Source: Planctomycetota bacterium
GTDB lineage: Bacteria > Planctomycetota > GCA-002687715 > DRQF01
Reading direction: 5' to 3'
Assembly: GCA_015485455.1 (NCBI GenBank)
Contig: WFTN01000366.1
Span: forward strand, 1 to 11,748
Length of the DNA stretch: 11,748 nucleotides
Under the pieces are notes generated by a model. The model was not told the origin of the DNA. It did no database searches and saw only the letters and a list, made by a program, of their open reading frames with translations. Shown here in pieces: positions 1-8,215 of the stretch. The translations under genes and the position numbers were made by a program. Numbering within the stretch: position 1 is the stretch's first letter; the number at the start of each line of letters is the position of its first letter.

Positions 1-43
1 GTATTCACCCCGTCCCCACCCTGAAACGGTCTTTCTCAAGCCA

Positions 44-160
44 TCAACCGAGAAACAGCCTCTTGATTCGCCCCACTACCCGGTTCGACGTTCGAACTAA
101 AAGACCAAAAAGTCTTTCACGAAGGTAAGCAAAGTGGGCCGAATCAAGGGGCTGTTTCAT
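44..160 (-). CDS. possible small ORF, 38 aa, unrecognised
   Basis: An ATG (158-160) opens 38 codons on the minus strand, ending at TGA (44-46). The predicted peptide begins MKQPLDSAHF, is rich in Arg/Lys and Leu, and matches no family I know. It begins 35 nt past the stop of the exchanger-like gene on the same strand, but no purine-rich ribosome binding site precedes the ATG. The frame runs through both arms of the nested inverted repeat at 52-158, so the open frame may be a by-product of a structural or mobile element rather than a gene. It could also be the remnant of a longer coding sequence. Low confidence that it is translated. Confidence 0.15.
   Translation of the reverse strand: MKQPLDSAHFAYLRERLFGLLVRTSNRVVGRIKRLFLG
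52..158. repeat. nested inverted repeat with two internal hairpins
   Basis: The arms at 52-77 and 133-158 are 26 nt each and complementary at 24 of 26 positions, the mismatches falling at 61 and 71. The 55 nt between them hold two further perfect hairpins: 83-88 with 92-97 (GTTCGA/TCGAAC, 3-nt loop) and 100-105 with 112-117 (AAAGAC/GTCTTT, 6-nt loop). Folded, this gives a long stem topped by a branched head, like a three-way junction. It lies just past the stop of the exchanger-like gene. Neither strand shows a U-run after the outer stem, so a simple intrinsic terminator is unlikely. Candidates are a structured RNA, a miniature mobile or REP-like repeat, or a processing site. The pairing is seen directly; the role is unknown. 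Confidence 0.7.
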
Positions 161-194
161 TGAAGCAGTCGAAGGCACCCCCGGATAGAGCGAC

Positions 195-1358
195 TTAACC
201 GTGAACTGCCATGAGATAAATCACTAAGAAAAAAATCGAAATCATCGACGTTGTTTCCAGCCAGTTGACCTTACCGTCGTCTTGCACGGCTTTCCAAAGA
301 ATCAACATGGAAGGAAACCCAAGTAAGATAGCACTTGTCGATTGAAAATCGATGGGGATTACACCTCCGTGCTCCAATGTTGGTATAAGACCTGTTTGGC
401 TAAATGCAGCCAGCAAGATGAAAGCGATGGGTAGCACCAAAAAAGGGACCTGGGTCACAGCGCCGGAAGCGTTGGCCATGGCGATGTCGTGCTTGCCCTT
501 GAAATGAGCTGTACCAATCATCACGAATGCACCTGAAGCGGCAAATACACTTAAGATCAAAGCACCAAACATCTCAGAGTAGCCTTTTTCACGCAGGGCC
601 CCCACCAGAACGGCGGCGAACTCCCCAACAGCATGGCCACCAAGAACGGCACCCACAAGACCGATCAAACTGAAGCCCATGATTGTCTTCACTGACATAG
701 GATCGCGCTGTATCTCAGGGGCAGGTTGGTTCGCCTCATCTTCACCACCATCGGAAAAACGCTTAACCAAGCGAAAAACGGCAACCACCTGCACCATCAA
801 CAAAGCGGCACCTATGACATAAAGATCTGTCGTGCCCAACTCTGAATTGTTGTGACCGGGTGGAGCAAAGACTTTCATCAACACGAAAATTGAGCCGATG
901 GCAAAGAAAGCGCCTGCGGCGGCGGCGTATAGGTCGGTGCTAAGCTTGACCAAGGGCTTGGGCATCGCCGCTTGACCTTCGATGTCACGAGGTAAGAAAC
1001 CGCAGTAGAGGCCGAAAGCCGCGACGCCCACATGCAAGGTCAGAACTGAGACAATGAAACCGACTCGAGGTGTGGCTGCCAAAACGAAACCCAGCATGAC
1101 GAGCTCGGGGATATTACTAGCGAGCCCAGCCATGGTACCGGCGACAAACGTGTTCATCTTGCGTCGAGCAGCAAAGCCCTCAACCGCTTCGATCATCACC
1201 TCTGATGACCCAAAAACAACGGAAAGCCCGCCCAATCCCATCAAGGCCCCATGCAACCAACCCGGGATACTATGGCCCAACAAGTTGGCAATCGCCAAGG
1301 AGATGCCGCCGCCCACGATGAGCTTCAGCCACATCTTTCCGTGTTTCTCATTTGTCAT
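195..1358 (-). CDS. CaCA-type (sodium/calcium exchanger-like) membrane protein, divergent
   Basis: This is a 387-residue polytopic inner-membrane protein with about ten to eleven hydrophobic segments, split by a hydrophilic acidic loop near residues 200-222. The layout matches the cation/Ca2+ antiporter superfamily: two membrane halves, each carrying an alpha repeat. In repeat 1, GSSE (50-53) and SNIPEL (81-86, Glu85) stand where the family has its G-S-x-PE motif. In repeat 2 (about 262-310), GKHDIAMAN (288-296) resembles the usual region around D-I-A-x-G-N, but the preceding PE pair is replaced by Gly276-Ala277. Family members exchange Na+ or H+ for Ca2+ or other cations. With repeat 2 lacking its glutamate, the ion, or whether it transports at all, is uncertain. 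The ATG at 1356-1358 is supported by GAGGA (complement of 1365-1369) six bases upstream. It is the next gene after the A2M on the same strand, but 264 bp away. Confidence 0.65.
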   Translation of the reverse strand: MTNEKHGKMWLKLIVGGGISLAIANLLGHSIPGWLHGALMGLGGLSVVFGSSEVMIEAVEGFAARRKMNTFVAGTMAGLASNIPELVMLGFVLAATPRVGFIVSVLTLHVGVAAFGLYCGFLPRDIEGQAAMPKPLVKLSTDLYAAAAGAFFAIGSIFVLMKVFAPPGHNNSELGTTDLYVIGAALLMVQVVAVFRLVKRFSDGGEDEANQPAPEIQRDPMSVKTIMGFSLIGLVGAVLGGHAVGEFAAVLVGALREKGYSEMFGALILSVFAASGAFVMIGTAHFKGKHDIAMANASGAVTQVPFLVLPIAFILLAAFSQTGLIPTLEHGGVIPIDFQSTSAILLGFPSMLILWKAVQDDGKVNWLETTSMISIFFLVIYLMAVHG

Positions 1359-1487
1359 TTCATGTCCTCGTGGTTGAGAACATGATCTATCGTTGGCTTG
1401 ATGTCAAATAAAAGAGTGCCTTGAACCATTGTTCGCGCAGAAAACCCTGAACAAAGCGCCCTGTCACGGCGTCCTATGTCTTGAGCC

Positions 1488-1515
1488 CGTATCCATCGGC
1501 CACAAGAAGAGTCAA
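1488..1515 (-). promoter_or_regulatory. weak sigma70-like promoter candidate for the exchanger-like gene
   Basis: On the minus strand TTGACT (complement of 1510-1515, five of six consensus bases) is followed after 16 nt by GATACG (complement of 1488-1493, three of six). This would give a leader of roughly 120 nt before the ATG at 1358. A perfect TTGACA also lies at 1402-1407 but has only a poor -10 partner (CATGTT) and would leave almost no leader. Both are guesses from sequence; the phylum's promoter consensus is unknown here. The rest of 1359-1622 shows no gene. Confidence 0.2.
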
Positions 1516-1579
1516 CCCTTTGTGGGTGAAAGTCACTTGAGCTTTGTCATGGACATGCCCAATCGACTGCCGTCTATAA

Positions 1580-1611
1580 TTTGGAATGGAATCCAAAATG
1601 AGACCGTCTCA
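1580..1611 (-). terminator. candidate weak terminator behind the A2M gene
   Basis: Twelve bases after the A2M stop codon the minus strand carries TGAGA-CGG-TCTCA (complement of 1599-1611), followed directly by TTTT (complement of 1595-1598) and then a second imperfect hairpin, TTTGGA/TCCAAA, ending near 1580. The position is right for a transcript end, but the first stem has only five pairs and the T tract is short, so termination may be leaky, leaving read-through into the exchanger-like gene possible. Confidence 0.35.
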
Positions 1612-1622
1612 CGATGGCCCTC

Positions 1623-4600
1623 TTATCTCACGTCCTCTGTCACACGAACTTTCCAAGAATCAGAAATGCCCCCCAACTTAGGAGCGTACATGGCCTCCGC
1701 ACGGCAAGGCATGGCATTGATCGTGCCAGGGATTTCTGCGCGCATGCGATAGGTAATTTCATGGGTTCCCTTTTGCAACCAAGTCACAAAGAACACCACC
1801 TTTTCGTCGCGCAATTCCATGTTGGAGCAGACGCCATTGCCATAGCGGCGCCCAGAGGTGAGTTGTAGAGGCTCGAAGCCAGCGGGCTTTCGATCTTCAA
1901 GCATGATGTACTCGTAGTTGTTCGCCGACGTGACAAACAGCTTCACTTCCACCTCTGTGCCAGCTTGGACTTGGTCAAGATCTTTGATTTCGCGGCGTTC
2001 ATAGGCCAGGGTCTTGCGAGAAGTCCCATTCACCTGTTCAATCTTCTCGATGGGTTTCAAGGCAAAGTAGCGGCGGGCCACTTCAATTTGATAACCAGCG
2101 GCTTTGATCTTGTCTTCCAAAGAGAAGTACTTGACACGACAGGTGGTGTAGAGCTTGCCGCTGCCAATTTTCTCAATCTCAAGTGGTAGTGGCCCACTAT
2201 TGATTGCGTCCCCTTGGACACGAATCTTATTGTCAAACATGAACATGTTCGAAGCTGTGATTTTCACGCGTTTGACCTCACGACCGGCCAGGCGCACGAT
2301 CACTTCATAGTCAGGCTTGTCTTCGCCTGAAGCTTTCATGTACTTAGCCAGAGCCAAGATCGCTGTCGCTGTATCACGTGTCGACTTCCAACGGTTTCCG
2401 CTGCGATTAAAGATCATCCATCGACTGAGCGCTTCCAAATTCGGGTCTTGGGGCGCGATCTCCGCCATGGCTAAAAGCATATAAGCGTTGGTTTCCACTT
2501 CGTCGTCGTACCAATACCACCAGTTTAAACCACCATGCCACCAAGCGATTCCATGCTTCTTGTCAACTTGGACAAAGTCGTTCAGATTTCTCATCACCAA
2601 AGCTGCACGCTTGCTATCTCCGGATCGGTGGAAGGCCAGGGCCAGTTGGGCCTTATTCTGGATGGACAAGTCATCACGGCGCGTGAAGACGAAATCGAGG
2701 AGTTTCTGAGGATTTCGACCGGCAGTTGCCAGAGCATAGCTTGCAAATGCTAAGGGTTGAACGGCTCGGACTTCTTTCACTTCTCTTTCAAGCCAATCAG
2801 CGGAACGCTTGATCATGGAATCGGGGACGGCGTAACCAGCAGCCTTCGCCTCCGCCAATCCTTGGAGAACATAGGCTGTCAGATGCATCGAACTTGTGTC
2901 CGAACGCCACCAGCCGAAGCCACCGTCAGAATTCTGCATGCCAGCCAAGCGGCGTAGCCCTGCTTTCACCACTTGCTCCAATTCCCATTGAGAATACACC
3001 GGAACCAAGTTGCGAAGGTTGAGTTTCTCTTTGTTGCTCAAGTCTGTCCGCCTTGAAGCGATTTCATCCAATGAGATCCCCATGTCTTTGAGGGTCTTAG
3101 CAACCACCACCGCGGGTAAGAAACGACTCATCGTTTGCTCAGTGCAGCCATAGGGGTATTCGATCAGGTAGGGAAGTGCTTCCAAAAGGGAGCCGGCTAA
3201 AGATGGAGAAAGCGTGACTTCGAGCTCTGTGCTACCAACTTTCCTTTGAGCTGGTATTTCGATTGGAAAAGAAGTCTTCCCGCTGCCGCCCTGGAGAACA
3301 TTCGTCTCAGTAACAACTTTGTCTATACCATAGGACAGAACAGGGAAATTCAGTCTCATAGCATCACTCTCTTGGGAACAGAGTGCCTCCATCATCAATT
3401 CGGCTTCACCGGATTCGCGCACCTTGACCAACCAATCAACACGATGTTCTGAATGTGCCCCGATCTCCACGGTTCTTTCAAGGGCGGTGTCTGTCGTGAG
3501 AGTATTGCCTTTCATTGCCAAGCTCACTTTGACTTGAACCGCCTTGTCGAAATCGTTGCGAACGATGCCACTCACAAGAATCTCGTCTCGCTCAGTAAAG
3601 AAACGGGGAGCTTGCATGCGCACAAGAATGTTCTTGGTAGTCTTGACCGTTGTCTCTGTGTTACCCACGATGGTTTTCTTCGTCAAACCTCGCAGTGTCG
3701 CAACCCACGTTGTGAGGCTATCAGGAAATTTGAATCGTAAAGACGCTTTGCCTTGAGAATCAGTCTGCAGTTGGGCGTCCCAGAACGCCAAGTCACTGAA
3801 GTTCTGTCGCACCTCAGGTTGCTCAGCAACACTGGTCCCTTCAACAACCGAGGCAGCGGAAAGGGATTGCTCAGCCTGCATCTTCATAGACTTCTTGACT
3901 CCAAGTCGCCTACCTCTTGCCGGCGATCCTGGTGTCCGTGGTGCCCCTTTGGAGTCAGCAAGCCCACCTGGGGCAAAACTTTCATTCATCGCTTCTTCTT
4001 CGGGAATTTCTCCATCATTATCGAAGACGCCTTCGGTCACAGCCCCCATTCCTCTTCCCTGAGCTTCCGCAGCGGAGAGCTTTCCCAAAAGGTTCAGGTC
4101 GAGATAAAACCCCGGAGGCATTCCGTGAAATCGGTAGTTCTTCCACTTTCGATTGCGAATAAGACGGCCGCCGAAGCTGAATTGGCTAGAATTGGAGCTG
4201 ATGCTGTTCCATCCACTCCCCCCAAAATAAGACCGCTTTCTGCCGTAGAAGAACTTGCGAATATCGGCAGTCGAGTCTTGAGCGATGTAGGTGATCGCCT
4301 TGTCCATCACACGTAGGGAGAATTGCGCCGGTATACCAGCACCGTTTTCATCTCGGCTGTCAATAGCCAGGGTGGCCATCTCCCCTGGAAGATAGGTTTC
4401 TTTGTCAAAACTAAGCGCCACATCCATGAACTTGTGAGTTGGAGGCACAAGGACCTCTTGGGACGCAATATAGAACTTGCCACCGTGAATCATCGTCACA
4501 GAAACATAGACATTGGGGGCGTAGTTCTTCAGAACTGGCAAAGTCAAGACGGCAGTTTTGCCATGCAACTTGAGCATCTGATGGGACAGGACTGATTTCC

Positions 4601-7580
4601 CAGCTTCCACAGAAACCATGACAAAGGAATCAGGAAACTGGCAATTGATCATGAGGAACGCTTTTTCCCCAGACTTGTATTCTGTTTTGTCCGAGACGAT
4701 CTCAACATTGTTAAGCTGAAACTCATCAGCTTTGTAGTCAGGAGATGTGACCCAGACATGTTGCTCGCCAACGACTGCTTCGCCCCACTTGTCTTGAGTC
4801 ACATAGCGGACAACAAATCGCCCTGGGGAATCCGTTTGCCAAACAAATTGGCCCCTACCTTTCGCATTGGTGCGCGACGCGTTGCTGGTGATTTGTGTGC
4901 GGGACTCAACAATCTTATCGCCTTCACGAAGCGAGGTCACACGATAAACGACCACTTGCCCTTCAGACTCAGCAGGTGACCCGTCTGGCTTTTGCAGGCA
5001 AATTTCGAAACTTGCTTTTTCGCCAACTCGATAAAATCCTTGGTTTGCCTCAACGTGCGCAAAAAGCCCACGACGAGGAACTAAAATATCTCCTCTCCCT
5101 GAAATCGTGCGCCGAGAAAGATCGGTCAGGTCAGCTTCAACAACAAAGCGATGGTCATCCTTGGCATACTTCTCCTTCCAGGGTTGCGAGTCAATGGCCA
5201 GAACAAGATCACCCGCAGCATCGGTAACTCCCTGCCCCTGGGCCACAAGCTCTCGATTCCTTTGGCGGTATCTCCCAGGTAGGCGAGAGCTCTTGTTGCC
5301 GTAGAGATAGGCGTAGGGCTCTATGAGGTTAAAAGTGGGATAGTAGGATTCTCGATAAATCCGCCATGCAACTTTGGATTGAGCCACACCACCACCAAAG
5401 TAGAACTCTCCGTGAATCTTGACGTCGAAGCGATCGCCGGCGCGAATCGCCTGATCGGGCCCCGAGACCACCACTTCAAACTCTGGTTTCTTGTACTCTT
5501 CGATGCGGAAACGATGACTCCCCACCCAACGATTGTTTTGGCGGTAACTAATCTGGTAAGAACCCAATGGTGGTTCATCGCCAACGCGGATCGATCCGGA
5601 CACCACCCCAAAGTCATCTGCCTGGATGATCTGATCGAATATCTTGCTGCCTTTTGGGTCCGTGATCGTGACCTTGAACTTTTCCTGAGGCAGATTTTCA
5701 TAATCCTCATCGACCCGGCGACGTAAATTCCCAACAAAGGCGATCGTTTGAGAGGGACGATAGACTGGTCGATCCGTAAAACCATAGAGGACCATGTTCT
5801 TGTTCTTAGAATTCTCAGGATAGAAGGACTTTGGCGGAGTCAGAGCATAGTTCTTGCCCTTGTGAGCAAAGGCTTCGATATAGACACGCTGCCCCCCTGA
5901 GTCCTCATGACTCCGAAGAAAAGTCCCGTCTTCAGCAGTGATTCCCCAATTATGACCCAGCCGATCATACCAACCGAAGAGTCCTTTTGAACGGTGTTCC
6001 TGACGAACCAGAACGTCAGCACCTGCAACGGGTTGTCCATCACTTGCCGAGCCGACATAGACGATGGTTTCTTTGTTCGTCGTCTTACGGATCATGGCGA
6101 TGTCCGAGACAACTACCAGAGAACGATAGGTGGTCTCTTTGTCACTCAGTTCAATCACGTATGCGCCGGTCTTTGGTAGAGACAAACTCATCTTGCCAGT
6201 CAAATGCTGATACTCTCCCTTGTCTGCTGTCTTGAAGCGACCAAGAAAAGCGGTTGACCGACGATTCAAGTATTTGGAACCAGCTATCTGCACAAGTTTG
6301 TCTACGGTGCCTAAGCTTGAGTCATGGTCTTTGAGGTATTTGCGCGTCCCATAAACCCCAGCCAAGTCGATCTCAAAAGCTTCAACTTTGAGTTCCTTGA
6401 TGTTTCTGGTTTTGATCTCTAAGTCGACCTTTTCACCTGGGGCGAATGAATGGAGCGCCCCCACCTCAAGAAGGGGATGGGTAATCTCTTGGACCATGGA
6501 CAACGCGTCACTGCGCCACAGACTTTTCCTATGCTTCGCCCTGAATTCCTCGAGGGTGGCTAGGGATTCGACATACAAGCCATATTCGTTCTGAATCTTT
6601 GCCAATATGAATGTAGCCTCATCACACACGGAAGATTGAGGAAAGCGCTTGATCAAATCGGCAAGGAGGAGGAATGGATTGGAGGCATCTGGCAACTTGA
6701 CAATTTGAGGCTTCTCTTCCGTACCTCCGAAACGGTAACGTGTCACATAAGTTCCTTGATGACACTGCACCGTTACTTCTTGTTGGCCAGACAGAAGACG
6801 GTTGCAATAGAGAGCTTCTAAGTAACAGGCAGTGGCGTTTAGGTTGGACGCAGCGAATTCCTTGCATACCCTTTTGGCTTCATTGAACCAGATCTGAGGA
6901 TCGCGCCCGAACCCCAAACCAACATTGTGTTTTTCTAGATCTTGCTTGACACTTTCAGCGGGCTCGAAACCTGCTAAACCGCCCTTTTGATTACGGTGAG
7001 CCTCCAAAGCCGTGGCCATGTTGAGACAGATCTCTGAATACTCCCCGGCCATGGTCGCCAACGCCTCTTTGTTTTTCTTTTCGCTCAAGGTCAGATGGGG
7101 GGCATAAAGTTTGCGTGCTTGAGCTAGGTCTCTGAGGGCTTCTAGAACATCATCGTAGTATGTGTAGTGGTAGCTTGCTCCCTGGATCCACTGGTCCCGA
7201 CTGATGGCATCGCCCTTCTTGTAGTAATAATGAGGCATCCGCAAGCGGATGGCACCCTCCAGGCTTTTCAACCGGGCCCCCCAGATAGACCCGGCAAAAG
7301 AGCCCGACTGCAACTTCAGATGAGTTAGGGATTCGTCCCACCGTTCCAAGTGTTCTAAGCAAAGACCGATTCGACGGGCGGCGTGGCCACGCTCATTTTC
7401 GGTTTTATCGCTGTCAACAAGAATCTCGCGGTAAGCAGCCAGAGCAGGCTTATAGGAATGAGCTGCATATTGTTCATCGGCAACGTTCTGCTTCTCGAAC
7501 TGGATTGGGGCAAACGTTGCGCCGGTAAAAGCCGGGATCAGAATCAAGAACACGAGTACAAAGAGATGACGATGAGACAT
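1623..7580 (-). CDS. alpha-2-macroglobulin family protein with intact thioester motif, 1985 aa
   Basis: This is a large secreted A2M-family protein, predicted to trap proteases: a protease cuts the bait region and the activated thioester binds it covalently. A Sec signal peptide is clear (hydrophobic residues 6-20, cleavage probably after Ala21 or Ala24). There is no lipobox cysteine, so it should be soluble in the periplasm or exported rather than anchored. Residues about 30-400 look alpha-helical and TPR-like. The macroglobulin part includes the MG2-region signature TDRPVYRP (602-609), a long unstructured bait-like stretch (about 1110-1255), and the A2M domain from about 1260. The thioester motif YGCTEQ follows, with Cys1479 and Gln1482, then the helical thioester domain with GFGWW (1554-1558). 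Near the C-terminus EDRKPAGFEP (from Glu1895) resembles the last macroglobulin domain of bacterial A2Ms. The ATG at 7578-7580 has AAAGG seven bases upstream. Escherichia coli yfhM and similar genes sit beside pbpC; no penicillin-binding protein gene is in this window. At 1985 residues it is longer than the roughly 1500-1650 of enterobacterial A2Ms, the excess being mainly the N-terminal helical part. Confidence 0.93.
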   Translation of the reverse strand: MSHRHLFVLVFLILIPAFTGATFAPIQFEKQNVADEQYAAHSYKPALAAYREILVDSDKTENERGHAARRIGLCLEHLERWDESLTHLKLQSGSFAGSIWGARLKSLEGAIRLRMPHYYYKKGDAISRDQWIQGASYHYTYYDDVLEALRDLAQARKLYAPHLTLSEKKNKEALATMAGEYSEICLNMATALEAHRNQKGGLAGFEPAESVKQDLEKHNVGLGFGRDPQIWFNEAKRVCKEFAASNLNATACYLEALYCNRLLSGQQEVTVQCHQGTYVTRYRFGGTEEKPQIVKLPDASNPFLLLADLIKRFPQSSVCDEATFILAKIQNEYGLYVESLATLEEFRAKHRKSLWRSDALSMVQEITHPLLEVGALHSFAPGEKVDLEIKTRNIKELKVEAFEIDLAGVYGTRKYLKDHDSSLGTVDKLVQIAGSKYLNRRSTAFLGRFKTADKGEYQHLTGKMSLSLPKTGAYVIELSDKETTYRSLVVVSDIAMIRKTTNKETIVYVGSASDGQPVAGADVLVRQEHRSKGLFGWYDRLGHNWGITAEDGTFLRSHEDSGGQRVYIEAFAHKGKNYALTPPKSFYPENSKNKNMVLYGFTDRPVYRPSQTIAFVGNLRRRVDEDYENLPQEKFKVTITDPKGSKIFDQIIQADDFGVVSGSIRVGDEPPLGSYQISYRQNNRWVGSHRFRIEEYKKPEFEVVVSGPDQAIRAGDRFDVKIHGEFYFGGGVAQSKVAWRIYRESYYPTFNLIEPYAYLYGNKSSRLPGRYRQRNRELVAQGQGVTDAAGDLVLAIDSQPWKEKYAKDDHRFVVEADLTDLSRRTISGRGDILVPRRGLFAHVEANQGFYRVGEKASFEICLQKPDGSPAESEGQVVVYRVTSLREGDKIVESRTQITSNASRTNAKGRGQFVWQTDSPGRFVVRYVTQDKWGEAVVGEQHVWVTSPDYKADEFQLNNVEIVSDKTEYKSGEKAFLMINCQFPDSFVMVSVEAGKSVLSHQMLKLHGKTAVLTLPVLKNYAPNVYVSVTMIHGGKFYIASQEVLVPPTHKFMDVALSFDKETYLPGEMATLAIDSRDENGAGIPAQFSLRVMDKAITYIAQDSTADIRKFFYGRKRSYFGGSGWNSISSNSSQFSFGGRLIRNRKWKNYRFHGMPPGFYLDLNLLGKLSAAEAQGRGMGAVTEGVFDNDGEIPEEEAMNESFAPGGLADSKGAPRTPGSPARGRRLGVKKSMKMQAEQSLSAASVVEGTSVAEQPEVRQNFSDLAFWDAQLQTDSQGKASLRFKFPDSLTTWVATLRGLTKKTIVGNTETTVKTTKNILVRMQAPRFFTERDEILVSGIVRNDFDKAVQVKVSLAMKGNTLTTDTALERTVEIGAHSEHRVDWLVKVRESGEAELMMEALCSQESDAMRLNFPVLSYGIDKVVTETNVLQGGSGKTSFPIEIPAQRKVGSTELEVTLSPSLAGSLLEALPYLIEYPYGCTEQTMSRFLPAVVVAKTLKDMGISLDEIASRRTDLSNKEKLNLRNLVPVYSQWELEQVVKAGLRRLAGMQNSDGGFGWWRSDTSSMHLTAYVLQGLAEAKAAGYAVPDSMIKRSADWLEREVKEVRAVQPLAFASYALATAGRNPQKLLDFVFTRRDDLSIQNKAQLALAFHRSGDSKRAALVMRNLNDFVQVDKKHGIAWWHGGLNWWYWYDDEVETNAYMLLAMAEIAPQDPNLEALSRWMIFNRSGNRWKSTRDTATAILALAKYMKASGEDKPDYEVIVRLAGREVKRVKITASNMFMFDNKIRVQGDAINSGPLPLEIEKIGSGKLYTTCRVKYFSLEDKIKAAGYQIEVARRYFALKPIEKIEQVNGTSRKTLAYERREIKDLDQVQAGTEVEVKLFVTSANNYEYIMLEDRKPAGFEPLQLTSGRRYGNGVCSNMELRDEKVVFFVTWLQKGTHEITYRMRAEIPGTINAMPCRAEAMYAPKLGGISDSWKVRVTEDVR

Positions 7581-7723
7581 GTGACTACCTTTACTTGCTT
7601 AAAGAGCACGGCTAAAAAAAGCCAAACGCCACCGTATGACGGGCATGATCGAAGCGACTCAGTCCCTCTGACGCCTCAAGCCACGAGAAGTTCAGAAAAT
7701 ACCCAAAATATTCCCACTGAGAT
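7581..7723 (-). other. 143-bp intergenic stretch, A2M 5' region
   Basis: Between the acetyltransferase stop and the A2M start there is no ORF of interest and no convincing promoter or terminator. The one visible structure on the minus strand is GGCT-T6-AGCC (complement of 7611-7624), a four-pair stem with a thymine-only loop and no following T tract. It lies about 30 nt before the A2M start. Whether A2M is read from its own promoter or from the upstream pair cannot be told here. Confidence 0.4.
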
Positions 7724-8212
7724 TCAAAGATCGTACTGCCAAAATCCTACGTCGATCCATCGGTCGAATTTTCGTCCAACTTGGGAAAACAAGGCCACTC
7801 GTCGGAAACCTAACTTTTCGTGAAGCCCTACACTGGCAGGATTTGGCAATGCGATAGCACCTATGGCCACATGAAACGTTGATCCTCGGGAAAGCCGATC
7901 GAGGAGAGAACGATAAAGTTTGCCACCCAGACCCTGCCTTTGACAGTGAGAGTCCATATAGATGGCTGTTTCAACAGTGTGCTGATACGCCTTGCGTTCT
8001 CGCCATTGTGTTCCATAGGCATATCCTTGGAATTCACCATCTTGCTCGATGACCAACCAAGGATAATCCGCTGTCACCTGAAGAATACGGGACTCCATTT
8101 CGACCACGTCCACGGGAACGTTTTCAAAAGTCACAATCGTGTTGAGGACATGCTCATTGTAGAGTTGACAAATCGCCCCAGCGTCATCAACTCTGACGTC
8201 TCGTATAGCCAT
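7724..8212 (-). CDS. GNAT N-acetyltransferase, phosphinothricin/methionine sulfone type
   Basis: This 162-residue cytoplasmic protein covers one complete GNAT domain and should transfer acetyl from acetyl-CoA to an amine. The acetyl-CoA loop is QRQGLG (91-96), preceded by the strand VETAIYMD (80-87). The C-terminal half shows the hallmarks of the Pat/Bar/MddA branch: IALPNPASVGLHEKLGF (120-136) and VGRKFDRWIDVGFWQ (145-159). Family members acetylate L-phosphinothricin, methionine sulfone or methionine sulfoximine; in most bacteria the true substrate is unknown, and this assignment is by family only. Length matches the family (about 160-185). The start codon lies 3 nt after the stop of the DUF6265 gene, and no good Shine-Dalgarno is visible, so translation probably depends on coupling to the gene before it. 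Function class is sure, substrate is not. Confidence 0.9.
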   Translation of the reverse strand: MAIRDVRVDDAGAICQLYNEHVLNTIVTFENVPVDVVEMESRILQVTADYPWLVIEQDGEFQGYAYGTQWRERKAYQHTVETAIYMDSHCQRQGLGGKLYRSLLDRLSRGSTFHVAIGAIALPNPASVGLHEKLGFRRVALFSQVGRKFDRWIDVGFWQYDL

Positions 8213-8215
8213 GAG

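Noticed and set aside
52..158. Reading the nested repeat as an integron attC site.
   Set aside because: The pairing suggested it, but the conserved attC core sites at the outer ends are not present and no integrase or cassette array is in view.
1429..1454. Inverted repeat TTGTTC/GAACAA upstream of the exchanger-like gene as an operator.
   Set aside because: Only six pairs with a 14-nt spacer; this is within chance for the region and is not placed against a firm promoter.
3753..4316. A 187-codon plus-strand open frame opposite the A2M bait region.
   Set aside because: The A2M frame is continuous and well supported here; the antisense frame arises from the low-complexity codons and resembles no known protein.
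7383..7823. A 146-codon plus-strand frame across the spacer between A2M and the acetyltransferase.
   Set aside because: Both ends lie antisense to firm coding sequence and the middle has no start signal; no family resemblance.
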